DNA from: Segatella copri
GTDB taxonomy: Bacteria > Bacteroidota > Bacteroidia > Bacteroidales > Bacteroidaceae
DNA: 64,000 nucleotides
Reading direction: 5' to 3'
Assembly: GCF_019249795.2 (NCBI RefSeq)
Contig: NZ_CP156891.1
Location: forward strand, 844,001-908,000
Both the position numbers and the translations under genes were made by a program. Within the stretch, counting starts at the first letter, position 1. Each line of letters starts with the position of its first letter. Shown here in pieces: positions 45,721-54,721 of the stretch. The notes beneath the pieces are model-generated. The model had not been told where the DNA came from. It searched no databases and saw only the letters and a list, made by a program, of their open reading frames with translations.

Positions 45721-45750
45721 GCCTACTCTCCCCCACCTCGCTCTTCAGCA

Positions 45751-46779
45751 TCAGTGAAGGATAAAAAAGATGAGTTCTTTCATCAGTTCACCCACCGGAG
45801 TGGATGGATTATCCAGTCCCTTTATCTTCGCATCCACCTCCTTAAACTTCTCAATAATCGCCATCACTTTCACGCCCGTATAGTTCCTCATTCCTGTAAT
45901 ATATTCGCGCGCCGCCCAAGCTCCGCGCAAATCCAGGAATTTTGCGAGCTCATTTTCGTTCTGCCTGTTGGGTGCATAATAAGCAATCATCAGGTTTTGG
46001 AAATAAGTAAAGAGCATCGGGAGAAGCGTGAAGAGAGAACCACTCTTCGGATTGCTGTCAAAATAATTTATTATCTGATTTGCCTTGAACACATCGCGGC
46101 TGATGATGGCACTTCTCAGCTCGAAGGCATTGAAGTCTTTGCTCACCCCTATTTCTCGCTCCACAATCTCCGGAGTAACACGCCGGTCGTTCTCTGGAAG
46201 AGAAATGAGCAGTTTGTCGAGCTCGGAAGTGAGTCGGTGCAAATCTGCTCCCACATGATCTGCCACCATCTGGGTAGCCTTGGGTTCAATGGTTGCCTTA
46301 CGGGTCTTGAGATAAGTCTCGATGAAGCCCGGCAGATTTCGGTCGTAAAGCTTCTTGCTTTCAAAAACCACACCCGCCTTGGCAGCGAGGGCAGAAAACT
46401 TTTTACGACTGTCGAGCTTGCCGTTTTTATGACAGAAAACAAGGATGGTTGTTTTTACCGGATTTTCGAGGTACTTCTCGAGCGCTTCCAAATTCCGCAA
46501 ATTCTGAGCCTCTTTCACAACCACTACTCTATACTCCGCCATCATCGGGTAGCCCTTACACAAATCTGCCACTTGCGCACCCGTAACATCAGCTCCGAAA
46601 ACCACCGTCTGATTGAAGTCACGCTCCTCGGGCTGGAGCACATTTTCTGAAATGTAGTCGCAGATCTTATCTATATAAAAAGGTTCCTCACCCATCAGAA
46701 CATAGACGGGAGAATACTTCCGAGCCTTCAAATCTTTCATGATTGACTCGTAACTTATTGCACTTTTCTTTTCTACCAT
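45751..46779 (-). CDS. holA: DNA polymerase III, delta subunit
   Basis: This 342-residue protein is the clamp-loader delta subunit, which opens the sliding clamp. It starts MVEKKSAISYESIMKDL at the ATG at 46779. The family features are VYVLMGEEPFYIDKICDYI, VFCHKNGKLDSRKKF and LTSELDKLLISL in the middle, followed by the C-terminal collar helices. The region upstream of that ATG is open but unlike the family. A -7 box TAACTTTG lies at 46894-46901. It is divergent from the HSDR_N-like gene. Confidence 0.92.
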   Translation of the reverse strand: MVEKKSAISYESIMKDLKARKYSPVYVLMGEEPFYIDKICDYISENVLQPEERDFNQTVVFGADVTGAQVADLCKGYPMMAEYRVVVVKEAQNLRNLEALEKYLENPVKTTILVFCHKNGKLDSRKKFSALAAKAGVVFESKKLYDRNLPGFIETYLKTRKATIEPKATQMVADHVGADLHRLTSELDKLLISLPENDRRVTPEIVEREIGVSKDFNAFELRSAIISRDVFKANQIINYFDSNPKSGSLFTLLPMLFTYFQNLMIAYYAPNRQNENELAKFLDLRGAWAAREYITGMRNYTGVKVMAIIEKFKEVDAKIKGLDNPSTPVGELMKELIFFILH

Positions 46780-47034
46780 TGGATTATTTTTTGTAACTTT
46801 GCACCCAGCAAACTCCGGGGGCGCGGACAAGCATTTGCTCCGCCTCCAAGTTCGCAGTTTTCTGAGGTGCAGTTTTCAGCTGCACTTCGACTGCAAAGTT
46901 ACAAAAAATAAATTGAACTTCCTATATAAAAGAGGTAGTTTTTGAAAATGAGGTATGGTTAAAAGAAGAAAAGAAACCATATCGAAAACAGAAAAGAAAG
47001 AAATATAACCCTATATATAATAAGGTACAGAAAA

Positions 47035-47493
47035 ATGATTCGCTTAAATTTGCCATCTTTCGACATCAAGGTTTCGGGCTCAAAACAGCATCCCCAGATA
47101 CTGGATGTGCTGCGCCGGAAGTTCATCACGCTCACTCCCGAAGAGTGGGTGCGCCAGCATTTCGTTCATTTTCTCATCGAGCACAAGGGGTATCCTGCCT
47201 CGTTGCTCGCCAACGAAATCCAGCTGAAATGTGGCGACAAGGTGCTGCGCGCCGACAGTGTGCTCTACTCCCGTGAATTGCAGCCCCGCATGATCATCGA
47301 GTACAAAGCCCCTCACATCCCCATCACACAGAAAGTATTCGACCAGATTTCGGTTTACAATCTTCTGCTCCATGTCGACTTTCTGGTGGTGAGCAACGGG
47401 CTGGAGCATTACATCTGCAAGATGGATTATGAAAGTAAAAAATATGTATTTTTTGAGACCATTCCCGATTATTCCGATTTATTGACATTATGA
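47035..47493 (+). CDS. Stand-alone HSDR_N_2 domain protein (type I restriction R N-terminus)
   Basis: The product has 152 residues and is built almost entirely of the nuclease-like domain found at the N-terminus of type I restriction R subunits. The PD-(D/E)XK core is suggested by LANEIQLKC, LRADSVLYS and MIIEYKAPHI, where D and ExK are the usual metal ligands. No helicase, specificity or methylase gene is nearby, so it is not a restriction system. Such orphans are often seen beside holA in Bacteroidetes. A -7 box TAACTTTG is at 46794-46801. Confidence 0.75.
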   Translation: MIRLNLPSFDIKVSGSKQHPQILDVLRRKFITLTPEEWVRQHFVHFLIEHKGYPASLLANEIQLKCGDKVLRADSVLYSRELQPRMIIEYKAPHIPITQKVFDQISVYNLLLHVDFLVVSNGLEHYICKMDYESKKYVFFETIPDYSDLLTL

Positions 47494-47538
47494 GAGCGTC
47501 GGAGGATAATCCGGAAGTTTTTAAACAGAGCTTCCCCA

Positions 47539-47610
47539 GCCTTCAAAATTTGCGAATTTCCGCCCAACCGGCCATCCGTTTTAGAATTCGCGAATTTTGG
47601 AGGCCTTTTT
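47539..47610 (+). terminator. Terminator of the HSDR_N-like gene
   Basis: A 20-bp stem (47539-47558 with 47585-47604) pairs completely if G-U pairs are allowed. It starts GCCTTCAAAATT and ends TTTTGGAGGC. TTTTT follows at 47606-47610. Confidence 0.8.
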
Positions 47611-47697
47611 CTGCCCCTTTTCCTCTCCCTTTTTGAGCACTCCTTTTCCTCCCATCCCCCTTCTCGCGTTATTTTTTAATAAAAAAAACATTTTCAT

Positions 47698-47728
47698 TTT
47701 GTAGTCTCCTCCTTTTATACTATCTTTG
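47698..47728 (+). promoter_or_regulatory. Promoter of ugd
   Basis: The -33 TTTG (47698-47701) and the -7 TATCTTTG (47721-47728) are 19 bp apart. The leader of about 45 bases contains an ATATATATTAAGGTATAG element. Confidence 0.7.
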
Positions 47729-47777
47729 CATCTAATATATATATTAAGGTATAGACTGCCTAAAAGAACAGAAAGAA

Positions 47778-49031
47778 ATGGAGAATAAAAAGATAAAAAT
47801 CGCCGTAGCCGGAACAGGATATGTAGGCCTGAGCATCGCTACCCTGCTGAGCCAGCATCATGAGGTGGTGGCAGTAGACGTGGTACCCGAAAAGGTGGAG
47901 CTCATCAACTCGCGCCGCTCGCCTATCCAGGACGAATACATAGAGAAATATCTGGCTGAAAAGGAACTCAACCTCAAAGCCACAACCGATGGAGAAGAAG
48001 CCTATAAGGATGCCGACTTCGTAGTGATTGCCACACCAACCAACTATGATCCGGTGAAAAACTACTTCGACACCTCGCACGTAGAAGAAGTCATCCGTCT
48101 GGTGATGCAGGTGAATCCCGATGCCATCATGGTCATCAAGAGCACCATTCCGGTAGGCTACACCGAAAGCATCCGCCAGAAGACGGGCAGCAAGAACATC
48201 ATCTTCGCTCCTGAATTCCTGCGCGAGAGCAAGGCACTCTACGACAACCTCTACCCGAGCCGCATCATCGTAGGCAGACCGAATGGTGACGAGCGACTGG
48301 ACCAGGCAGCCCGCACCTTTGCAGAACTGCTGAAAGAGGGAGCCATCAAGCAAGACATAGAAACCCTGTTCATGGGACTTACCGAGGCAGAGGCGGTGAA
48401 ACTCTTCGCCAACACCTACCTCGCCCTGCGCGTGAGCTACTTCAACGAGCTGGATACCTACGCCGAAATGAAGGGCCTCGACTCTAAGGCAATTATCGAC
48501 GGAGTGGGTTTGGACCCTCGCATCGGCACCTTCTACAACAACCCTTCCTTCGGATACGGCGGCTACTGTCTGCCGAAAGATACCAAGCAGCTGCTCGCCA
48601 ACTATGCCGATGTGCCTGAGAACCTGATTCAGGCGATTGTGGAGAGCAACCGCACCCGCAAGGATTTCATCGCCGACCGCGTGCTGAACATGGCTGGCTA
48701 CTACGATTATGCCAACCAGAACAACTTCAGCGAGGAGGAAGAGAAGCCTTGCACCATAGGCGTATACCGGCTCACGATGAAGAGCAACAGCGACAACTTC
48801 CGCCAGAGCAGCATACAGGGCGTAATGAAGCGCATCAAGGCAAAGGGCGCGCAGGTTATCATCTACGAGCCTACGCTGAAAGACGGAACCACCTTCTTCG
48901 GAAGCCGCATCGTAAACAACCTGGATGCCTTCAAGCAGCAGAGCCAGGCCATCATCGCCAACCGGTATGACAAGTGTCTGGATGATGTGGCAGAAAAGGT
49001 TTACACCCGCGATATTTTCAGAAGAGACTGA
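47778..49031 (+). CDS. ugd: UDP-glucose 6-dehydrogenase
   Basis: This 417-residue enzyme oxidises a UDP-sugar to its uronic acid for surface polysaccharide. The NAD site is [15 protein letters not shown] (about 10-24). The catalytic cysteine is in [15 protein letters not shown]. The segment [14 protein letters not shown] is also conserved. The best match in feel is the short UDP-glucose dehydrogenase of the HasB type; UDP-N-acetylmannosamine dehydrogenase cannot be fully excluded. No glycosyltransferase is adjacent. A seven-unit heptamer array follows the stop codon. Confidence 0.88.
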   Translation: MENKKIKIAVAGTGYVGLSIATLLSQHHEVVAVDVVPEKVELINSRRSPIQDEYIEKYLAEKELNLKATTDGEEAYKDADFVVIATPTNYDPVKNYFDTSHVEEVIRLVMQVNPDAIMVIKSTIPVGYTESIRQKTGSKNIIFAPEFLRESKALYDNLYPSRIIVGRPNGDERLDQAARTFAELLKEGAIKQDIETLFMGLTEAEAVKLFANTYLALRVSYFNELDTYAEMKGLDSKAIIDGVGLDPRIGTFYNNPSFGYGGYCLPKDTKQLLANYADVPENLIQAIVESNRTRKDFIADRVLNMAGYYDYANQNNFSEEEEKPCTIGVYRLTMKSNSDNFRQSSIQGVMKRIKAKGAQVIIYEPTLKDGTTFFGSRIVNNLDAFKQQSQAIIANRYDKCLDDVAEKVYTRDIFRRD

Positions 49032-49035
49032 ATTG

Positions 49036-49084
49036 AGTTAAAAGTTTATAGTTAAAAGTTAATAGTTGGAAGCTGGAAGCTGAA
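49036..49084 (+). repeat. Heptamer array, AGTTAAA family, seven units
   Basis: Seven uninterrupted 7-bp units, all beginning AGTT or AGCT, start 4 bp after the ugd stop and run towards the MaoC gene. Confidence 0.85.
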
Positions 49085-49134
49085 GACGGAAAATAGGAAA
49101 ACAATAATATTTATAATAAAGAGAAAAATAAGAA

Positions 49135-49602
49135 ATGGCAAAATTAGTAATCAATTCCTACGAGGAATTTGCATCTCACCTCGGTGAGAAGTTAGGAGAA
49201 TCAGACTGGTTGCAGATTGACCAGGACCGTATCAACAAGTTCGCAGACGCTACACTCGACCCACAGTGGATCCACGTAGACGTAGAGCGTGCCAAGGTAG
49301 AGAGCCCTTACCACAGCACCATCGCTCACGGTTACCTCACCCTCTCAGTACTCCCATACCTCTGGCAGCAGATTATCGAGGTAAACAACCTCAAGATGCT
49401 CGTAAACTACGGCATGGACAAGATGAAGTTCGGTCAGCCAGTCATCACCGGTTCACGCGTGCGCCTGGTAGCCACTCTCCACGACATCCAGAACATCCGT
49501 GGCATCTGCAAGACCAGCATCAAGTTTGACATCGAAATAGAAGGTCAGCGCAAGCCAGCCCTCTCAGGCATCGCTTCTTTCCTCTACTATTTCAACAACT
49601 AA
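49135..49602 (+). CDS. MaoC-like dehydratase ((R)-enoyl hydratase type)
   Basis: This 155-residue protein has the hot-dog fold of MaoC hydratases. The hydratase motif is visible as ATLDPQWIHVD and STIAHGYLTLSV, with the catalytic Asp and His. It should hydrate enoyl thioesters in the cytosol, but the substrate is unknown. It is followed after 3 bp by the TerB-DnaJ gene, with which it is probably cotranscribed. The link between the two is not obvious. Confidence 0.9.
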   Translation: MAKLVINSYEEFASHLGEKLGESDWLQIDQDRINKFADATLDPQWIHVDVERAKVESPYHSTIAHGYLTLSVLPYLWQQIIEVNNLKMLVNYGMDKMKFGQPVITGSRVRLVATLHDIQNIRGICKTSIKFDIEIEGQRKPALSGIASFLYYFNN

Positions 49603-49605
49603 AAG

Positions 49606-50457
49606 ATGGCAGCAGGTAAATGGATAGGTGGTGTGCTCGGTTTCATCACAGCCGGTCCGCTGGGAGCCCTGGCAGGCTATGCCCTCGGTTCCCTCTTTGA
49701 GCACGGACTGGATGCGGTAAACCGCGACGGCGACCACCATTACAACAACGCCTACGATGCCTACAGCGGCCAGCAGCACAACGGCCGCCAGGGTTTCGGC
49801 AACCAGGGCTACAGCCGCCAGCAGAGCTATGAGGGAGAGCGAAACTCCTTCATGTTCTCGCTGCTGGTGCTCAGTTCCTACATCATCAATGCAGATGGCA
49901 AAATCATGCATTCCGAGATGGAGATGGTGCGCCGCTTCCTGCGTCAGAATTTCGGCGAGGCAGCCAGTCAGCAGGGCGAGGAAATTCTCCTCAAACTCTT
50001 CGAACAGCAGAAGCAGATGGGCATGCAGCAGTACCGTTCGGTGATACAGGACAGCTGTCATCAGATACGTGCCAACATGATGTATGAGCAGCGCCTGCAG
50101 TTGCTCAATTTCCTCGTCATGATTGCCCAGGCCGATGGAATTGTGAATCCTCAGGAGATTCAGGCGCTCAAGGAGATGGCCATCCACATGGGGCTTTCTG
50201 CCGAGGATGTAGACCAGATGCTGAACCTGGAGAGCGGGGCTTCTTCAACAGGCAGTCTGGATAATGCCTACCGTGTTCTGGGCATCAGTCCTGACGCCTC
50301 AAACGATGAGGTGAAGGCCGCTTACCGCAAGATGGCGCTCAAGCATCATCCTGACAAGGTAGCAGCACTGGGCGAAGATGTGCGCCGTGCAGCCGAGAAG
50401 AAATTCCAGGAAATCAACGACGCCAAAGACCGCATTTACAAGGCTAGAGGACTCTAG
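49606..50457 (+). CDS. TerB-DnaJ co-chaperone (DjlA-like)
   Basis: The product has 283 residues. A hydrophobic glycine-rich N-terminal segment (about 3-30) could insert in the membrane. A low-complexity stretch rich in Gly, Asn and Gln follows (to about 75), then a TerB-like helical domain (about 80-200). The C-terminal J domain (about 222-283) has the HPD triad in KHHPDKVAALG. DjlA of E. coli has the same order. It probably works with DnaK at the inner membrane. It overlaps nothing and starts 3 bp after the MaoC gene. Confidence 0.85.
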   Translation: MAAGKWIGGVLGFITAGPLGALAGYALGSLFEHGLDAVNRDGDHHYNNAYDAYSGQQHNGRQGFGNQGYSRQQSYEGERNSFMFSLLVLSSYIINADGKIMHSEMEMVRRFLRQNFGEAASQQGEEILLKLFEQQKQMGMQQYRSVIQDSCHQIRANMMYEQRLQLLNFLVMIAQADGIVNPQEIQALKEMAIHMGLSAEDVDQMLNLESGASSTGSLDNAYRVLGISPDASNDEVKAAYRKMALKHHPDKVAALGEDVRRAAEKKFQEINDAKDRIYKARGL

Positions 50458-50497
50458 GTTCCAGATTAGGATTAAAAGTTCCAGATTAGGATTAAAG
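50458..50497. repeat. Two tandem 20-bp units
   Basis: The units 50458-50477 and 50478-50497 read GTTCCAGATTAGGATTAAA and differ only in the last base. They begin at the stop of the TerB-DnaJ gene. Confidence 0.8.
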
Positions 50498-50542
50498 GAG
50501 TTAAGACAGATTGTCCTAGCTGCCTGAAAACGAAAAAAATAA

Positions 50543-50570
50543 AGGCTCGCCAAGCAATTTTGGCGAGCCT
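50543..50570. terminator. Bidirectional terminator
   Basis: AGGCTCGCCAA (50543-50553) pairs perfectly with TTGGCGAGCCT (50560-50570). An A-rich run on the left serves as T-run for the minus strand. It ends the TerB-DnaJ gene and the zinc-ribbon gene. Confidence 0.88.
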
Positions 50571-50636
50571 TCATTGTATCTTATCGTATCTTTATCAGAA
50601 GATTATCATCCGAAAAGAGCGGAGAGAGGAGTAAGA

Positions 50637-51464
50637 TTAATCCTCATCCTCAGTCTTTCTTCTGCGGATAGCGCGCTTGCGCTTTGGCTTCTCCTCTGTC
50701 TTAGGAGCCTCAATCTTAACACCAGCCAATTCCGGGTCGATGAGGATACGGCCGCAATACTCACAAGGGATAATCTTCTTGTGCATCTTGATGTCGAGCT
50801 GGCGCTGAGGTGGAATCTTGTTGAAGCAACCGCCACATGCATCACGCTGCACGTAAACGATACCCAAACCGTTGCGGGCACCATTACGGATGCGCTTGAA
50901 GCTCTGGAGCAAACGTGGTTCAATCTTCTTCTCGAGCTCGAATGCCTTCTCCTTCAAATTCTCCTCTTCCTCACGGGTTTCAGCCATGATTGACTCGAGC
51001 TCAGAACGCTTCATTACCAAGCCCTTCTCGCGGTCTGCCTTCTGGTCCTCAGCCTTGTGAAGGTCGTACAGGCGCTCGTTGATCGTCTGCTGCGCCTCGC
51101 GGATTTTCTTGCTGCAAAGTTCGATTTCCAGCTCCTGGAACTCGATTTCCTTGCTCAAAGTATCATACTCGCGGTTGTTGCTAACCATTTCGAGCTGCTT
51201 CTTATAACGCTCCACGCTAGCCTGAGCCTCCTCAATCTCGTGCTGCTTCTGATCGATGGCGCGGTCAAACTGCTCAATATCGGTCTGGATTTTCTCGATA
51301 CGGGTGGTAAGACCAGCAATATCGTCTTCCAAATCCTGAACTTCGAGAGGCAACTCACCTCTCAACGCACGCTTTTCATCAATTGCAGACAAGGTGGTCT
51401 GAAGCTGATAGAGAGCCTTCAACTTCTCTTCCACTGTCAAATCTGTAGGATCTTTCTTTGCCAT
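50637..51464 (-). CDS. Coiled-coil protein with C4 zinc ribbon (CT398-like)
   Basis: This 275-residue protein is a long antiparallel coiled coil (about 10-190, rich in Glu, Lys, Ile and Gln) with a C-terminal C4 zinc ribbon. The four cysteines are in CGGCFNKIPPQ and IPCEYCGRI. The tail is highly basic (KPKRKRAIRRRK). Members of this family are widely conserved and a role in transcription or secretion has been proposed for some. It follows the Nif3 gene and is probably cotranscribed. A four-unit heptamer array lies between them. Confidence 0.85.
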   Translation of the reverse strand: MAKKDPTDLTVEEKLKALYQLQTTLSAIDEKRALRGELPLEVQDLEDDIAGLTTRIEKIQTDIEQFDRAIDQKQHEIEEAQASVERYKKQLEMVSNNREYDTLSKEIEFQELEIELCSKKIREAQQTINERLYDLHKAEDQKADREKGLVMKRSELESIMAETREEEENLKEKAFELEKKIEPRLLQSFKRIRNGARNGLGIVYVQRDACGGCFNKIPPQRQLDIKMHKKIIPCEYCGRILIDPELAGVKIEAPKTEEKPKRKRAIRRRKTEDED

Positions 51465-51479
51465 AATTCCTTATTTAAA

Positions 51480-51507
51480 TATTAAATGTTTAATGTTAAA
51501 TGTTAAA
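51480..51507 (-). repeat. Heptamer array between Nif3 and zinc-ribbon genes
   Basis: Four units fill 51480-51507. In the transcript sense they belong to the ACATTTA family, as in the array at 53723-53757. Confidence 0.75.
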
Positions 51508-51545
51508 TTGGGCTTGCGCCCTTCCAGCCATCTTATAAACTGAAG

Positions 51546-52337
51546 TTATAAATACAATATCGGATTCGTATTTATCTCCGAGATGCAGCATTTGGCATCA
51601 GGGAAATTCTCCTGGATGATGCTGCGGAAGATTTCGCCCGTAAACTGCTCACTCTGATAGTGGCCGATGACGCAGATCTGAATCTCCTGTTCGTGGCCGA
51701 AATACTCGTGATAGCTCATCTCGCCCGTGATGAAGGCATCGGCACCTGCCTTGATGGCTGCGTCGAGCAAGAAAGCACCTGCTCCACCGCAGAGTGCCAC
51801 CTTCCTGATAGGACGTCGAAGCAACTGGTTGCACTGCACGCACTCCACGCCAAACCGCTCCTTGAGCATCAGCACCAAGTCGTCGGCTGCCAGGTCCTCA
51901 GCCACCTCTCCGATGACGCCCTCGCCGCCCTTCACGCCGTCCACTTCCTTCTCGCCAGCAAAGAACTGCACGTTTCGCAGCCCCAGTTTCTCGGCAATCT
52001 TGAAGTTCACGCCGCCCGCAGCCGCATCCATGTTGGTATGCATCGCCACGATGGTAATATCATTCTTAATCGCCTTGCGCACGGTACACTGCACGTAGTT
52101 CTCGTCCGAGATTCTCGCCAGTTTGCGGAATATCAGCGGATGATGGCTCACGATGAGGTTACATCCCTTCCGGATGGCCTCGTCTACCACGGCTTCAGTA
52201 ACGTCAAGACACAACAATGCCCCTGACATTTCTACCGCCTCTGTCAATCCAACTTGCAGACCGGCATTATCATATCCTTCCTGCAAGGGCAGAGGCGCGT
52301 AATGTTCAAGGGCATCAACTACCTGTTTTATTTTCAC
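51546..52337 (-). CDS. Nif3-like dinuclear metal protein
   Basis: This 263-residue protein belongs to the Nif3/DUF34 family. The metal ligands are suggested by NLIVSHHPLIFRK, AMHTNMDAA and DAFITGEMSYHEYF. A GTG at 52337 (VKIKQVVDALEHYAPLPLQ) is the best start. An ATG-free extension to 52370 is ruled out because its TTG falls in the -7 box TAACTTTG (52368-52375). Its exact reaction is unknown; a GTP cyclohydrolase I link has been proposed for some members. It leads a two-gene operon with the zinc-ribbon protein. Confidence 0.88.
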   Translation of the reverse strand: MKIKQVVDALEHYAPLPLQEGYDNAGLQVGLTEAVEMSGALLCLDVTEAVVDEAIRKGCNLIVSHHPLIFRKLARISDENYVQCTVRKAIKNDITIVAMHTNMDAAAGGVNFKIAEKLGLRNVQFFAGEKEVDGVKGGEGVIGEVAEDLAADDLVLMLKERFGVECVQCNQLLRRPIRKVALCGGAGAFLLDAAIKAGADAFITGEMSYHEYFGHEQEIQICVIGHYQSEQFTGEIFRSIIQENFPDAKCCISEINTNPILYL

Positions 52338-52491
52338 GCTCCTATTCAATATTTTATTTTTAGACTGCAAAGTTACTCATTTTTCCCCGATTTTATCTCC
52401 ATACAGCCCTCCGTTTAAACTTTTTTAATACAAAGTTTCGCTTTTGCGCAAAATATTTCACAAAAACAGCCGATAGTTGTAGATTTTTTAT

Positions 52492-52499
52492 TAATTTTG
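52492..52499 (+). promoter_or_regulatory. -7 element upstream of aguA
   Basis: The sequence is TAATTTTG, about 110 bp before the start. I found no -33 element at the right distance, so confidence is limited. Confidence 0.45.
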
Positions 52500-52612
52500 C
52501 AAGCATACTTCATAAAAGCAGAACGGAGCCCGTCCCCAAGGAAAGGTTCCCGATGAAGAACAGAGTATAATAAATTGGTTTAGAACATCGTATCATAAAA
52601 ATAGTATAGCTT

Positions 52613-53737
52613 ATGCATCAATCTACATTACCCTGCGATTTCGCACTCCCTGCCGAATGGGAGCCACAGAGCGCCATCATGCTCACCTGGCCACATGCCG
52701 GCACCGACTGGAAGCCGTATCTGCCTGAAATTACAGATACTTATCTCGAACTGGCAGATATCATCACGCGCTACGAGCAGCTGCTTGTGGCTACACCCGA
52801 TGTGCCCGCCACCCGATACCAGCTCAAGAAAAAGCTCTCTGCCGAACAGATGAGCCGCGTGCTGCTCTACGAGGTAGAAAGCAATGATACCTGGGTGCGC
52901 GACCACGGACCCCTCACGATGGTGCTGCGCAGAAAGCAGAACACCTGGATGGTGCCTTACCGCATACTCGACTTCAAGTTCAACGGCTGGGGCGAAAAGT
53001 TCAGATGGGAGAAGGATAATGCCATCACCCTGCAACTATACTATCAGGCAGCCTTCAATGCCGATATAGAGAACCACCAGGGCTTCGTGCTCGAAGGAGG
53101 CAGCATCGAGAGTGACGGAAAGGGTACACTCTTCACCACTTCACAGTGCCTGCTGGCGCCTCACCGCAACCAGCCGCTCGACCACGACAGCATCGACCAT
53201 CTGCTGCAGACTTTCTTCCAGCTCAAGAGAGTCGTCTGGCTGGATCACGGCAATCTGATAGGCGATGATACCGACGGCCATATCGACACCATCGTGAGAG
53301 TAGCTCCACACGACACCTTATTATATGTAGGCTGCGATAATCCGGAAGATGAGCAGTATGAAGACTTCCAGGCGTTGGAGAAGCAGCTCAAGGACCTCTT
53401 CACCTGGGAGGGATACCCTTACCGCTTGCTCAAACTGCCGATGCCCGACCCTATCTATGATGAGGGCGACTGCCTCACCACCAACCCTGAGAGCGAGGGC
53501 GACCGCCTGCCTGCCACCTATGCCAACTTCCTGATACTGAACAAGGCGGTGATTTATCCCACCTACAATCAGCCGGAAAAGGACGAGGAGGCACGCAAGC
53601 AGATTCAGCTCGCCTTCCCCGACCGCGAAATCATCGGCGTAGATTCGCAGATCATCATCCGCCAGCATGGCAGCATCCACTGCATCACCATGCAGTTGCC
53701 CGAGGGAGCCCTCAGAGACTCAACATTCCACATTTAA
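52613..53737 (+). CDS. aguA: Agmatine deiminase family protein
   Basis: This 374-residue protein has the pentein fold of agmatine and peptidyl-arginine deiminases. The start MHQSTLPCDFALPAEWEPQ is a family hallmark, followed by WPHAGTDW. Catalytic residues are seen in WVRDHGPL, GDDTDGHIDTI and, for the cysteine, QHGSIHCITMQLP. It should convert agmatine to N-carbamoylputrescine. It is followed after 29 bp by aguB, so the pair makes putrescine from agmatine. No signal peptide is present, so it is not an exported peptidyl-arginine deiminase. Confidence 0.92.
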   Translation: MHQSTLPCDFALPAEWEPQSAIMLTWPHAGTDWKPYLPEITDTYLELADIITRYEQLLVATPDVPATRYQLKKKLSAEQMSRVLLYEVESNDTWVRDHGPLTMVLRRKQNTWMVPYRILDFKFNGWGEKFRWEKDNAITLQLYYQAAFNADIENHQGFVLEGGSIESDGKGTLFTTSQCLLAPHRNQPLDHDSIDHLLQTFFQLKRVVWLDHGNLIGDDTDGHIDTIVRVAPHDTLLYVGCDNPEDEQYEDFQALEKQLKDLFTWEGYPYRLLKLPMPDPIYDEGDCLTTNPESEGDRLPATYANFLILNKAVIYPTYNQPEKDEEARKQIQLAFPDREIIGVDSQIIIRQHGSIHCITMQLPEGALRDSTFHI

Positions 53738-53757
53738 CATTAAACATTTAACATTAA
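53723..53757 (+). repeat. Heptamer array between aguA and aguB
   Basis: Five units of the ACATTTA family (53723-53757) span the last codons and stop codon of aguA and run up to 9 bp before aguB. Confidence 0.8.
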
Positions 53758-53766
53758 AAGTAAAAA

Positions 53767-54642
53767 ATGAACGTCGGTTTATTACAACTTCATAATACGG
53801 CAGATATCGCCAACAACAAGCAGCGCCTGGCAGAAGGCATCATCGACCTCGCCCATCGCGGCGCAGAGCTCATCGTGCTTCAGGAACTTCATAACTCCCT
53901 CTATTTCTGTCAGGTAGAGGATGTTGACCTCTTCGACCTGGCAGAGCCTATTCCGGGCCCTTCGACCGATTTCTACGGCAAGCTTGCCAAGGATCTCGGC
54001 GTTGTCATCGTCACCTCCCTCTTCGAGCGCCGCGCTCCGGGCCTCTACCACAATACGGCGGTAGTGATGGAGAAGGATGGAAGCATAGCCGGAAAATACC
54101 GCAAGATGCACATTCCCGACGATCCTGCCTACTACGAGAAGTTCTATTTCACTCCGGGCGACCTCGGTTTCCACCCTATCCAGACCTCTGTAGGCAAGCT
54201 CGGCGTGCTGGTTTGCTGGGACCAGTGGTATCCCGAAGCAGCCCGTCTGATGGCGCTGCAGGGAGCCGAAATACTCATCTATCCTACCGCCATCGGCTAC
54301 GCTACCTATGATACCGAGGAAGAGCAGCAGCGCCAGCGCGAGGCGTGGACTACCGTGATGCGGGGCCATGCCGTAGCCAACGGATTGCCGGTCATTGCCG
54401 TAAACCGCGTAGGTTTCGAGCCTGATCCTAGCGGTCAGACCGAGGGCATCCAGTTCTGGGGCAGCAGTTTCGTAGCCGGTTCTCAGGGCGAGCTCTACTA
54501 CCGTGCCAGCGATCAGGAAGAAGAGAGCCTGGTGGTAGATATCGACCTGAAGCACAGCGAGAATGTGCGCCGCTGGTGGCCATTCCTCCGCGACCGCCGC
54601 ATCGAGAACTACGGAGATATTACCAGGCGATTTATCGATTAA
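53767..54642 (+). CDS. aguB: N-carbamoylputrescine amidase
   Basis: This 291-residue nitrilase-fold enzyme hydrolyses N-carbamoylputrescine to putrescine. The catalytic triad is seen as E in LIVLQELHNSLYF, K in GKYRKMHIPDD and C in GVLVCWDQWYPEAARL. It starts 29 bp after aguA, its pathway partner. Putrescine is needed for growth and for polyamine-dependent surface functions. The length is typical. Confidence 0.94.
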   Translation: MNVGLLQLHNTADIANNKQRLAEGIIDLAHRGAELIVLQELHNSLYFCQVEDVDLFDLAEPIPGPSTDFYGKLAKDLGVVIVTSLFERRAPGLYHNTAVVMEKDGSIAGKYRKMHIPDDPAYYEKFYFTPGDLGFHPIQTSVGKLGVLVCWDQWYPEAARLMALQGAEILIYPTAIGYATYDTEEEQQRQREAWTTVMRGHAVANGLPVIAVNRVGFEPDPSGQTEGIQFWGSSFVAGSQGELYYRASDQEEESLVVDIDLKHSENVRRWWPFLRDRRIENYGDITRRFID

Positions 54643-54651
54643 CCCATTTTT

Positions 54652-54685
54652 GCCGGAAATTCCGAGAGAATATCGGGATTCCGGC
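54652..54685 (+). terminator. Terminator-like hairpin after aguB
   Basis: GCCGGAA (54652-54658) pairs with TTCCGGC (54679-54685). Inner TCCG/CGGG pairing lengthens the stem. No T-run follows. Confidence 0.55.
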
Positions 54686-54721
54686 ATACATATATATATA
54701 AGGTATAGATTTTCAGGATAA

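Larger units (their letters stand above)
44730..45750. other. One-kilobase AT-rich gene-free region
   Basis: Between the regulator and holA I find no credible gene. TTTATAAA recurs several times, AGGTTTA/TAAACCT words are frequent, and a perfect 15-bp inverted repeat lies at 45261-45295. A low-complexity stretch at 45480-45620 repeats words such as AAAAATCGC. The right end holds the holA terminator. It may be a regulatory region or a decayed locus. Confidence 0.6.
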
